DNA of 10,943 bases from Bordetella parapertussis (GTDB taxonomy: Bacteria > Pseudomonadota > Gammaproteobacteria > Burkholderiales > SG8-41): NCBI GenBank assembly GCA_945863085.1, contig CAMBCD010000068.1, forward strand, positions 1 through 10,943. Reading direction: 5' to 3'. The translations under genes and the position numbers were made by a program. Under the pieces are notes generated by a model. The model was not told where the DNA came from, made no database searches, and saw only the letters and a program-made list of their open reading frames with translations. Of this stretch, positions 1 through 5,267 are shown one piece after another; position 1 is the stretch's first letter, and every line of letters begins with the position of its first letter.

Positions 1-555
1 CGAACGTTTGATGTTGGCGGTCAGTTTGCGCAGCGCCTGCGACATCAGCCGTGCCTGCAGGCCCATCTGCGGTTCGCCCATCTCGCCTTCGATCTCGGCG
101 CGCGGCACCAGCGCGGCCACCGAATCGATCACCACCACGTCGACCGAACCCGAACGCACCAGCATGTCGGCGATTTCCAGCGCCTGCTCGCCGTTGTCGG
201 GCTGCGAGATGATCAGTTCATCGACCTTGACGCCCAGCTTGACGGCGTACTGCGGGTCGAGCGCGTGTTCTGCGTCGATGAACGCCGCTGACCCGCCGAG
301 CTTCTGCATCTGCGCGATCACCGACAGCGTCAGCGTGGTTTTGCCCGAGGATTCCGGACCGTAGATTTCAACCACCCGGCCGCGCGGCAGGCCGCCGATG
401 CCGAGCCCGATGTCGAGCCCCAGCGAACCGGTCGATACCGACTGGATGTCCCGTGCAATGTCGGCCTCGCCCATGCGCATGACCGAACCCTTGCCGAATT
501 GTTTTTCGATTTGCGACAGTGCTGCCGCGAGTGCCTTGCTTTTGTTTTCGTCCAT
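1..555 (-). CDS. recA: RecA recombinase, N-terminal 185 residues (cut by window edge)
   Basis: RecA forms ATP-dependent filaments on single-stranded DNA, drives strand exchange and triggers LexA self-cleavage. The visible part begins [13 protein letters not shown] and shows the Walker A motif GPESSGKT at residues 66-73, the FIDAEHALD stretch containing the catalytic glutamate near residue 96, and the Walker B-type strand [12 protein letters not shown] near residues 140-150. Numbering agrees with E. coli RecA, so the ATG at 555 is well supported; a GAGAGG ribosome-binding site lies just upstream. The gene leaves the window at base 1 in the core domain, so the DNA-binding loops and the C-terminal domain are not seen. 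pncC lies immediately upstream on the same strand, a common arrangement. Expression should be SOS-controlled (operator at 673-688). Confidence 0.98.
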   Translation of the reverse strand, partial: MDENKSKALAAALSQIEKQFGKGSVMRMGEADIARDIQSVSTGSLGLDIGLGIGGLPRGRVVEIYGPESSGKTTLTLSVIAQMQKLGGSAAFIDAEHALDPQYAVKLGVKVDELIISQPDNGEQALEIADMLVRSGSVDVVVIDSVAALVPRAEIEGEMGEPQMGLQARLMSQALRKLTANIKRS

Positions 556-647
556 GATGCCCTCTCAGTTCTTCGATCCGGTTCAGTCGCGCAGTTCAAC
601 CCAGAACTGCACTTGGGGGTAATGCTGTTTGTTCAGGTGACGGCCGC

Positions 648-690
648 ATTATACATAAATTTTTGGAAAAAACTGGTTATTTATACAGTA
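648..690 (-). promoter_or_regulatory. recA promoter with LexA (SOS) operator
   Basis: On the minus strand, 671-690 reads TACTGTATAAATAACCAGTT. Its core at 673-688 fits the LexA box CTGT-N8-ACAG with one mismatch in the distal half-site (CCAG for ACAG). A perfect TATAAT box lies downstream at 648-653. With 16-18 bp spacing the -35 hexamer falls at about 670-677, inside the LexA box, and no good TTGACA is visible there. Bound LexA would therefore cover the -35 region, as expected for SOS repression. The predicted transcript start is near 641, giving a leader of about 85 nt. DNA further upstream (690-745) is very AT-rich and could act as an UP element. The operator is seen directly; repression is inferred from the E. 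coli model. Confidence 0.85.
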
Positions 691-746
691 GTGTGTAAAT
701 CACCAGATAAAATACTAAATTACTAATAAAAACAAATACTTAATGT

Positions 747-1247
747 TTACACCAGCACTGCGGGCAGCAATCCGAGTACCCCGTTCAACGCAAATTCGAC
801 CGATCCCCGGCGCACCGCTTCACGGTCCCCCGGAAAGTGGCGCGTCGCACTTTTCGGCTCGCCGTTTTTGACGCCCCAGGCGAAACACACTGTCCCCACC
901 GGCTTGTCCGCTGTGCCACCCGATGGTCCCGCCGTGCCGCTCACTGCCACGGCAATTTGCGCATGGCTGTTGGCCAGCGCGCCGGTCACCATCTCGCGCA
1001 CCGTCGGCTCCGACACCGCACCGTGCCTGCCCAGTGTGTCCTGGCTGACGCCGAGCATTTCGCGCTTGGAGATATAGGTATAGGTCACAAAACCGCGTTC
1101 AAACCATTGCGAACTGCCGGGCACCGCCGTCACCGCCTGCGCCACCCAGCCACCCGTGCAGGATTCCGCCGTTGCCAGCATCAGCCCCTGCGCCTGCAGC
1201 GCCACGCCCACCTGCTCCGCCAGTTCAAACAGCTTTTTGTCCGGCAT
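747..1247 (-). CDS. pncC: Nicotinamide-nucleotide amidase (CinA C-terminal domain family)
   Basis: The 166-residue protein matches the stand-alone CinA C-terminal domain family, whose members deamidate nicotinamide mononucleotide to nicotinate mononucleotide and so recycle a by-product of NAD-dependent DNA ligase. It shows AESCTGG at residues 27-33 (catalytic serine S29), the SGTAGPSGG stretch at 103-111, KPVGTV at 115-120 and GDREAVRR at 140-147. The usual YSNEAK motif reads YTYISK at 56-61, which keeps the flanking Tyr and Lys but changes the middle. There is no N-terminal MoCF-like domain, and the length is normal for PncC. The start at 1247 has a GAGGGGA ribosome-binding site. It lies 15 nt downstream of pgpA and is probably co-transcribed with it; recA follows with its own promoter. 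Confidence 0.93.
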   Translation of the reverse strand: MPDKKLFELAEQVGVALQAQGLMLATAESCTGGWVAQAVTAVPGSSQWFERGFVTYTYISKREMLGVSQDTLGRHGAVSEPTVREMVTGALANSHAQIAVAVSGTAGPSGGTADKPVGTVCFAWGVKNGEPKSATRHFPGDREAVRRGSVEFALNGVLGLLPAVLV

Positions 1248-1262
1248 CGTCAGTCCCCTCCA

Positions 1263-1766
1263 CTATCCGAGCCATGCGTAAAAAGCCGCGAGCACCAGCA
1301 AGGTATACGCCGCGGCAATCAGGTCATCCCACATCACGCCGAAACCATTCTTCAGCGTGCGGTCATAGTAACGAATGGGCGGCGGCTTGAAGATGTCAAA
1401 AAAGCGGAACACCACAAAAGCAAAAGCCTGCCAATAATCACCCGCCGGCACAAAAAACAGCACCAGCAAGAAGGCCACCACTTCATCCCACACCATGCCG
1501 CCGTGATCCGCAGCACCCAGCGCACGGCCGGCCACCGCACAGGCCCAGGCGCCGAGCCAGAACAGCGCGACGATCACAACGAGGAAGGTCCACGGCGCCG
1601 GTAGCGATTGCAGGACATGGAACAGCGGTATCGCCAACAGCGTGCCGAAGGTGCCCGGCGCAAACGGGATCAGGCCGATGCCACCGCCGAACGCGATGAA
1701 ATGCGCCGGGTGGCGGTAAACGAAGCGCAGGGTCGGGCGGGTGAAAGTTTCAGCCAAAATAATCAA
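1263..1766 (-). CDS. pgpA: Phosphatidylglycerophosphatase A
   Basis: Inner-membrane phosphatase that removes the phosphate from phosphatidylglycerophosphate to give phosphatidylglycerol. Family motifs are present in order: GLIPFAPGTFGTL (residues 31-43), DHGGMVWDEVVAF (87-99), FRFFDIFKPPPI (120-131) and VMWDDLIAA (144-152), with hydrophobic segments at about 58-80, 95-107 and 147-165. The acidic residues of the WDE and WDD motifs are the expected metal or active-site positions. Length (about 164-167 residues) is normal. No ATG or GTG start is available: an in-frame TAG lies just upstream, so translation must begin at TTG, either at 1766 or, with better spacing to an AGG, at 1757. Upstream is a higBA module instead of the expected thiL. 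Confidence 0.93.
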   Translation of the reverse strand: MIILAETFTRPTLRFVYRHPAHFIAFGGGIGLIPFAPGTFGTLLAIPLFHVLQSLPAPWTFLVVIVALFWLGAWACAVAGRALGAADHGGMVWDEVVAFLLVLFFVPAGDYWQAFAFVVFRFFDIFKPPPIRYYDRTLKNGFGVMWDDLIAAAYTLLVLAAFYAWLG

Positions 1767-1885
1767 ACCTGTTCTGTCGCTCTACTGCGCAGCGCAGGTA
1801 ATTGTCTCCGGGGAAAAAGCAAGGAACCCGGTTGTAGTCGAGGTGGTTGCGCGGGCGGCGGTGCATCGCGCACCCTCCTTTGCGC
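1767..1885. other. Intergenic gap between higA and pgpA
   Basis: No gene was found in these 119 bases. They hold a short GGTGC/GCACC stem at 1860-1874 downstream of higA, without a T-tract, so it is not a convincing terminator. A 13-base palindrome, CTGCGC-A-GCGCAG, lies at 1785-1797, about 20-30 bases upstream of the pgpA start; it could be an operator but nothing else supports this. No strong promoter for pgpA is visible. If there is none, pgpA-pncC may be read through from higBA. Confidence 0.5.
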
Positions 1886-2191
1886 TCAGGCCGCCATCGC
1901 GGGCGCGCGCTTCACCTTGGACTTGAAGGCTTTGCGGGCCTGCAGCAGATCATGGGAAGCCTGCTCCGCCAGCCACACATCCGCGCGGCCGCCATTCTCC
2001 ACTCCCAGCCACTTTTCGATACGCAGTGCCATCTCCGGTGATATCGCCGTACGGCCGTTGAGCACTCGCGACAGCGCCACGCGCGTGACCCCCAGCTGTG
2101 CCGCTGCCTCGGTGACCGTCAGCCCCAACGCGGGTAACACGTCTTCCCGCAGCGTTTCGCCGGGATGCGGCGGGTTGTGCATTCTGCTCAT
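1886..2191 (-). CDS. higA: HigA-family antitoxin (XRE helix-turn-helix)
   Basis: This 101-residue protein is the antitoxin partner of the HigB-like toxin just upstream. It opens with MSRMHNPPHPGETLRED, the typical HigA N-terminus, followed by a helix-turn-helix: LTVTEAAAQLGVTRVALSRVLNGRTAISPEMALRI, in two parts at about residues 24-43 and 44-58. The C-terminal part, DVWLAEQASHDLLQARK, is also typical. The family binds its toxin and represses its own promoter through the helix-turn-helix. The start at 2191 was chosen because AGGA stands 9 bases upstream and the proteins of this family begin here; an open frame extends further upstream but overlaps higB. higB ends 13 bases upstream, giving the toxin-first order that marks higBA modules. 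Confidence 0.93.
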   Translation of the reverse strand: MSRMHNPPHPGETLREDVLPALGLTVTEAAAQLGVTRVALSRVLNGRTAISPEMALRIEKWLGVENGGRADVWLAEQASHDLLQARKAFKSKVKRAPAMAA

Positions 2192-2204
2192 GCTCAAATT
2201 CCTG

Positions 2205-2483
2205 TCAGTGATAATCCTGATAGTCCACCAGTACGGCATGAACGCCCTCAAAAGCAAAAGTCAGGCGCCAGTTGCCGCTGACCCACACCGCATAATGCCC
2301 AGCAAGCGCCCCGCGCAACGGATGCAGTCTCCAGCCGGGGATATTCATGTCCGTCGGGCTGATCGCTTCGTCCAGCCGCCGCAATTGCCGCGCCAGCCTC
2401 GACGCATGATCCGCCCGGATACCGGCTTTGCTGCCCTTCTCGAAAAAAGCAGCAAGGCCTTTATGCCGGAAAGTTTTGATCAC
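2205..2483 (-). CDS. higB: HigB-like toxin (RelE/ParE superfamily mRNA interferase)
   Basis: The 92-residue protein matches the HigB/GraT-type branch of the RelE/ParE fold, ribosome-dependent mRNA endonucleases. Family hallmarks are MIKTFRHKGL at the start, FEKGSKAGI (residues 14-22), DMNIPGWRLHPL (45-56), GNWRLTF (70-76) and the terminal VDYQDYH (86-92). It is full length with no visible lesion, so it may be active. The start is GTG at 2483, fixed by the conserved N-terminus. This lies only a few bases beyond the predicted transcript start, so the message may be nearly leaderless. The pair sits between thiL and pgpA, which are normally adjacent, and is therefore likely acquired. Activity is inferred from the family. 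Confidence 0.93.
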   Translation of the reverse strand: MIKTFRHKGLAAFFEKGSKAGIRADHASRLARQLRRLDEAISPTDMNIPGWRLHPLRGALAGHYAVWVSGNWRLTFAFEGVHAVLVDYQDYH

Positions 2484-2492
2484 AGGATTGAT

Positions 2493-2520
2493 CGTATAGC
2501 ATCGGTATACGGGCCGTCAA
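2493..2520 (-). promoter_or_regulatory. Promoter and palindromic operator of higBA
   Basis: On the minus strand, TTGACG (2515-2520) and TATACG (2493-2498), 16 bp apart, form a plausible sigma70 promoter. An imperfect palindrome, GTATA-CCGATGC-TATAC (2494-2510), fills the spacer and overlaps the -10 box. Its place fits autorepression by HigA or the HigBA complex, as known for this family. The predicted start of transcription, near 2486, is within a few bases of the GTG start codon of higB. The sequence elements are seen directly; the regulation is inferred. Confidence 0.65.
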
Positions 2521-2665
2521 TCGGGCAAGGGTAGCCCTGATGCTGTGGCGGGATCAGCGGGATGGCCTACTTAAATCAGGATGGCGGAGAGCAGTCCAAC
2601 AGAAATCACCATAAACTATTGTTTTTATTTATGTTTATTTGAATCCAGGCGCTGTGCGCTTGGAT

Positions 2666-2688
2666 ATATCGAGCCCGGCCCCTTTAAT
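2666..2688 (+). repeat. Left copy of a 23-bp imperfect inverted repeat
   Basis: The sequence is ATATCGAG-CCC-GGCCCCTTTAAT. Its partner at 2846-2868 is the reverse complement at 20 of 23 positions; the only differences are the three central bases. The outer span is 203 bp. The two copies flank the transposase-like fragment, so they could be the ends of a small non-autonomous element, but no target-site duplication is visible next to them. Confidence 0.7.
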
Positions 2689-2799
2689 TTCAACGAGCGG
2701 CGGCCGAAGAAGCAGTTGGGCGGGCTGCGACCGGCGGTTTACGCCGCACGCATTGCAGCCCAATTAAACGGCGCGGACTCTAATGCAAACTGCTACTAA
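2689..2799 (+). pseudogene. Fragment resembling the C-terminus of an IS3-family transposase
   Basis: Read on the plus strand, this segment gives about 36 residues beginning FNERRPKKQLGGLRP, continuing AVYAARIAAQ and ending at a stop at 2797-2799. The pattern (Y/F)N-x-x-RP-x-x-x-LGG-x-x-P-x-x-(Y/F)A resembles the last part of rve-type transposases of the IS3 family. The residues upstream in the same frame do not resemble a transposase, so only the tail is left. The bases after the stop (about 2800-2817, GGGGATCACG) could belong to the old IS end. It lies in accessory DNA between higBA and thiL, flanked by the inverted repeat. Recognition rests on a short motif, so the family call is moderate. 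Confidence 0.45.
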
Positions 2800-2845
2800 A
2801 ATTGGGGATCACGTCGGTTGAGAAGGAAGAAGAGTTAGATGCAAG

Positions 2846-2868
2846 ATTAAAGGGGCCAATCTCGATAT
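2846..2868 (-). repeat. Right copy of a 23-bp imperfect inverted repeat
   Basis: This is the partner of 2666-2688, matching in reverse complement at 20 of 23 bases (ATTAAAGGGGCC-AAT-CTCGATAT on the plus strand). It begins two bases beyond the thiL stop codon. If it is an element end, the insertion happened directly at the end of thiL without damaging it. Confidence 0.7.
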
Positions 2869-2870
2869 TC

Positions 2871-3839
2871 TCACCTAAAGTGATCAAACCCTTTTCGCGC
2901 GAGCTGCAGCGGCAAACCATCCCGATCAACAACCACCACGCTGCACACCCCCGCCGGCGCACGAATCACACGACCGATGCGCATCACCCTGACGCGGGCA
3001 CGCAAGGCCGCACGCTCAACCGCCGCACGTTTCGCCGGAGCCGCGGTGAAACACAGTTCGTAATCATCCCCACCGGCAAGCACGGCCGACTGTGCGACTG
3101 GCGATTGCAAATAACGCTGCAACAGCGCCGACACCGGCAGTCGCTCAAACGCGACCACCGCAGCGACCTTTGAACGCTCACAGATATGGCCAAGGTCAGC
3201 GACCAGGCCATCGGAAACATCGATCGCACTGCGCGCCACGCCGCGCAAGGCCAGACCCAGCGCAACACGCGGCAGCGGCCGGTCGAGACGCTGCTGCGCC
3301 TGCTTCAGTTCAGCGGGTTTTAATTTGATGCGTTTGGATTTTGCAGCCACCGCCAGCGCGGCATCACCCAGCGTGCCCGACACCCAGATGTCGTCCCCGG
3401 CTTTGGCGCCATCGCGGCGCAGGGCCTGGCATGCCGGCACTTCGCCGATGATCTGCACGCAAATGTTCAGCGGCCCGCGCGTGGTGTCGCCGCCGATCAG
3501 ATCGACACCGTGTTTGCGCGCCAGTGCCATGAAACCTTTGGAGAAGGCCGCCACCCAGCGCGCATCGGCGCGCGGCAGCGCGATACCCATGGTCGCCCAG
3601 CGCGGTGTCGCGCCCATCGCCGCCATATCCGACAGGTTCACCGCCAGCGCCTTGTGGCCGATGGATTCCGCATCGGCGTCCCTGAAGAAATGCCGTCCGG
3701 CCACCAGCATGTCGGCGGCCACCGCGAGCAACTGGCCCTTGCCGGCTCTGATCAGCGCGGCATCGTCACCGACACCGAGCGCGGTACGCGGCGCGGCATG
3801 GGTGAAGTACTGACGGATCAGGTCGAATTCTCTGGGCAT
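2871..3839 (-). CDS. thiL: Thiamine-monophosphate kinase
   Basis: ThiL phosphorylates thiamine monophosphate with ATP to give thiamine diphosphate, the active cofactor. The 322-residue protein has the expected AIRS/PurM-like layout: VGDDAAL (residues 23-29), NLSDMAAMGA (68-77), GGDTTRG (116-122), SDGLVADLGH (209-218) and GGDDYEL (256-262), ending GFDHFR, close to the usual end. The acidic residues of these motifs bind Mg-ATP. An open frame continues upstream to 4127, but the start is placed at 3839 because family members begin with a sequence like MPREFDLIRQYF; the ribosome-binding site is weak there. In many proteobacteria thiL sits between nusB and pgpA. Here it is cut off from both, by the RIO/monooxygenase block on one side and the higBA region on the other. 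Confidence 0.96.
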   Translation of the reverse strand: MPREFDLIRQYFTHAAPRTALGVGDDAALIRAGKGQLLAVAADMLVAGRHFFRDADAESIGHKALAVNLSDMAAMGATPRWATMGIALPRADARWVAAFSKGFMALARKHGVDLIGGDTTRGPLNICVQIIGEVPACQALRRDGAKAGDDIWVSGTLGDAALAVAAKSKRIKLKPAELKQAQQRLDRPLPRVALGLALRGVARSAIDVSDGLVADLGHICERSKVAAVVAFERLPVSALLQRYLQSPVAQSAVLAGGDDYELCFTAAPAKRAAVERAALRARVRVMRIGRVIRAPAGVCSVVVVDRDGLPLQLARKGFDHFR

Positions 3840-3996
3840 TTGAGGCCGTATTGTGCCTTGAACCGGGATGACCCGGCATAACATCGCCGTCACGGCACTT
3901 TGGGTGCAGAACTCCCCGTGCTGAACCTGCACAGGAACCAGTTGCTTATGGCCCCATAATAGTGGCCCTTCTGCCGCAGGTTCAGCTTCGTCCCCC
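3840..3996. promoter_or_regulatory. Divergent thiL/RIO-kinase intergenic region with a 10-bp inverted repeat
   Basis: The 157 bases between the divergent thiL and RIO kinase genes must carry promoters for both. A perfect inverted repeat, CTGAACCTGC (3921-3930) and GCAGGTTCAG (3976-3985), spans 65 bases and encloses a CATAAT sequence at 3955-3960 that could be a -10 box for the plus-strand gene. No matching -35 is evident. A small hairpin, CCGGG-ATGA-CCCGG, lies at 3863-3876 in the likely thiL leader. The repeats are seen directly; their function is unknown. Confidence 0.4.
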
Positions 3997-4845
3997 ATGA
4001 AAATCCCCGCAAGACTCCAGCCCCTGGTCGAAGACGGCCTGATCGATGACGTCATCCGCCAGCTGATGAGCGGCAAGGAAGCGACGGTGTACATCGTCCG
4101 CTGCGGCACGGAAATCCGCTGCGCCAAGGTTTACAAGGAAGCCAACAAGCGCAGCTTCCGCCAGGCGGTGGATTACACCGAAAACCGCAAGACCAAAAAC
4201 AGCCGCCGCGCCCGTGCCATGGAAAAACGTACGCGTTACGGCCGCAAGGCCCAGGAAGAAGCCTGGCAAAGCGCCGAGGTTGATGCGCTGTACCGTCTTG
4301 CCGCAGCAGGCGTGCGCGTGCCGGTGCCGTACAACTTCCACGAAGGCGTGTTGCTGATGGAACTGGTGACCGACGCCAATGGCGATCCGGCGCCGCGTCT
4401 GGATGACGTGGAATTCACTGCGGAACAGGCCCTCAGCTACCACCACGCGCTGATGACCGAAGTGGTGCGCATGCTGTGCGCCGGCGTCGTCCACGCCGAC
4501 CTGTCCGAATTCAACGTGCTGGTCGGCAGCACGGGCCCGGTGATCATCGACCTGCCCCAGGCCGTGGACGCCGCCGGCAACAACCATGCGAAAAGCATGC
4601 TGGAGCGCGACGTGCTCAACCTGACGAATTTTTTCGGCCGTTACGCGCCGGAACTGCTGACCACCGCCTACGGCAGGGAAATCTGGTCGCTGTACGAAAG
4701 TGGCACGCTGACACCGGATGCCAAACTGACCGGACATTTCGAGCAAACACTGAAACCCGTCGACCTGGTCAGCGTGGTGCGGGAGATCGATGACGCGCGC
4801 GCCGAAGAAGCGGCGCGGCTGTTGCGCATGACGGATACCCGTTAG
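3997..4845 (+). CDS. RIO-family protein kinase
   Basis: The 282-residue protein carries the complete signature of RIO atypical Ser/Thr kinases: the nucleotide loop SGKEATVY (residues 25-32), the lysine in CAKVYK (K44), the hinge MELV (121-124), the catalytic loop HADLSEFN (166-173, D168 and N173) and the metal-binding IIDLPQ (183-188, D185). As is usual for RIO proteins, the activation loop and substrate lobe of canonical kinases are missing. Eukaryotic and archaeal RIO proteins act in small ribosomal subunit maturation; the role of bacterial members is not established. All catalytic residues are kept, so it should bind and hydrolyse ATP. The ATG at 3997 has no Shine-Dalgarno sequence, being preceded by a pyrimidine-rich stretch. 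It is transcribed against the flanking core genes. Confidence 0.9.
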   Translation: MKIPARLQPLVEDGLIDDVIRQLMSGKEATVYIVRCGTEIRCAKVYKEANKRSFRQAVDYTENRKTKNSRRARAMEKRTRYGRKAQEEAWQSAEVDALYRLAAAGVRVPVPYNFHEGVLLMELVTDANGDPAPRLDDVEFTAEQALSYHHALMTEVVRMLCAGVVHADLSEFNVLVGSTGPVIIDLPQAVDAAGNNHAKSMLERDVLNLTNFFGRYAPELLTTAYGREIWSLYESGTLTPDAKLTGHFEQTLKPVDLVSVVREIDDARAEEAARLLRMTDTR

Positions 4846-4857
4846 CACCTGCTCAAC

Positions 4858-4895
4858 AAAAAAATGAACAAGGGCCATTGCATGGCCCTTGTTCA
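4858..4895 (-). terminator. Intrinsic terminator directed leftward
   Basis: A perfect 14-bp stem, TGAACAAGGGCCAT (4865-4878) with ATGGCCCTTGTTCA (4882-4895), closes on a 3-base loop. On the minus strand the stem is followed directly by seven T residues (4864-4858). On the plus strand there is no T-tract after the stem. It therefore ends transcription coming from the right on the minus strand, although no intact minus-strand gene lies there. It could also stabilise the 3' end of the RIO kinase message, whose stop is 20 bases before it. Confidence 0.88.
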
Positions 4896-4921
4896 GCGAT
4901 GACTCCGGCGGGTGATCCGTT

Positions 4922-5050
4922 CTACTTCTGTTTGTAGAACACGTATTTCGCCTGGTATTTGACCTGCTGCTTCGCGCCCTTGCTGGCCATGTCACAGGCC
5001 GCTGCCGGCGCAACGCCGCAGCGCGGCTTCGAAATCCATCGGCAGATCAT
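4922..5050 (-). pseudogene. Possible remnant of a minus-strand gene ahead of the terminator
   Basis: On the minus strand a 42-codon frame ends at 4922, 26 bases before the terminator stem. Its tail, GAKQQVKYQAKYVFYKQK, is rich in Lys, Tyr and Gln and looks protein-like. A second frame at 5075-4992 encodes MNTETDDLPMDFEAALR and then runs into a stop after about 27 residues. The two frames overlap, so they could be parts of one gene joined by a frameshift at about 5000-5020. No homologue is recognised. The strong correctly oriented terminator right after the stop is the main reason to think a gene once ended here. It could also be noise or a genuine very small protein. Confidence 0.3.
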
Positions 5051-5267
5051 CGGTTTCGGTGTTCATGGCGGTCATGCGCGACAGTGCGGCAAAATATGTT
5101 TCTGCCGGATACTACACGGGGCATGTCGATTTGGATGCATCAGGACGCAGATCACGCAGCAAGCCGCCGGCCTTGCAACACGTGCAGATCCATAAAATAT
5201 CGAATTAAAACAATTTATTATGAAGTTCTCCGGCAACAACATGCAATCTGTGCACAAGGAGACTGAC

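Larger units (their letters stand above)
2521..2870. other. Intergenic stretch between higB and thiL
   Basis: These 350 bases contain no intact gene. The part nearest higB (2521-2600) shows nothing recognisable. An AT-rich tract follows at about 2605-2645. Bases 2666-2868 are bounded by a 23-bp inverted repeat and include a probable transposase fragment (separate entries). No intrinsic terminator for thiL is visible. The stretch reads as scarred accessory DNA. Confidence 0.5.
4846..5267. other. Intergenic region between RIO kinase and monooxygenase
   Basis: This 422-base stretch has no intact recognised gene. It contains the leftward terminator at 4858-4895, a small minus-strand open frame ending at 4922 and a second short frame at 4992-5075 (see separate entries), and an AT-rich segment at 5190-5222 that probably carries the promoter of the monooxygenase (TATTAT at 5216-5221, without a clear -35). 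Confidence 0.45.

Noticed and set aside
837..1604. A 255-codon plus-strand open frame over pncC and pgpA
   Set aside because: It is antisense to two well-recognised genes, and its Arg/His-rich product looks like a shadow translation.
1785..1797. Palindrome CTGCGC-A-GCGCAG upstream of pgpA
   Set aside because: It is short and GC-rich, so it may occur by chance; no promoter or regulator can be tied to it.
3982..5013. A 343-codon minus-strand open frame opposite the RIO kinase
   Set aside because: It is antisense to a kinase with all its motifs, has a low-complexity His/Val/Phe-rich composition typical of shadow frames in GC-rich DNA, and matches no family I know.
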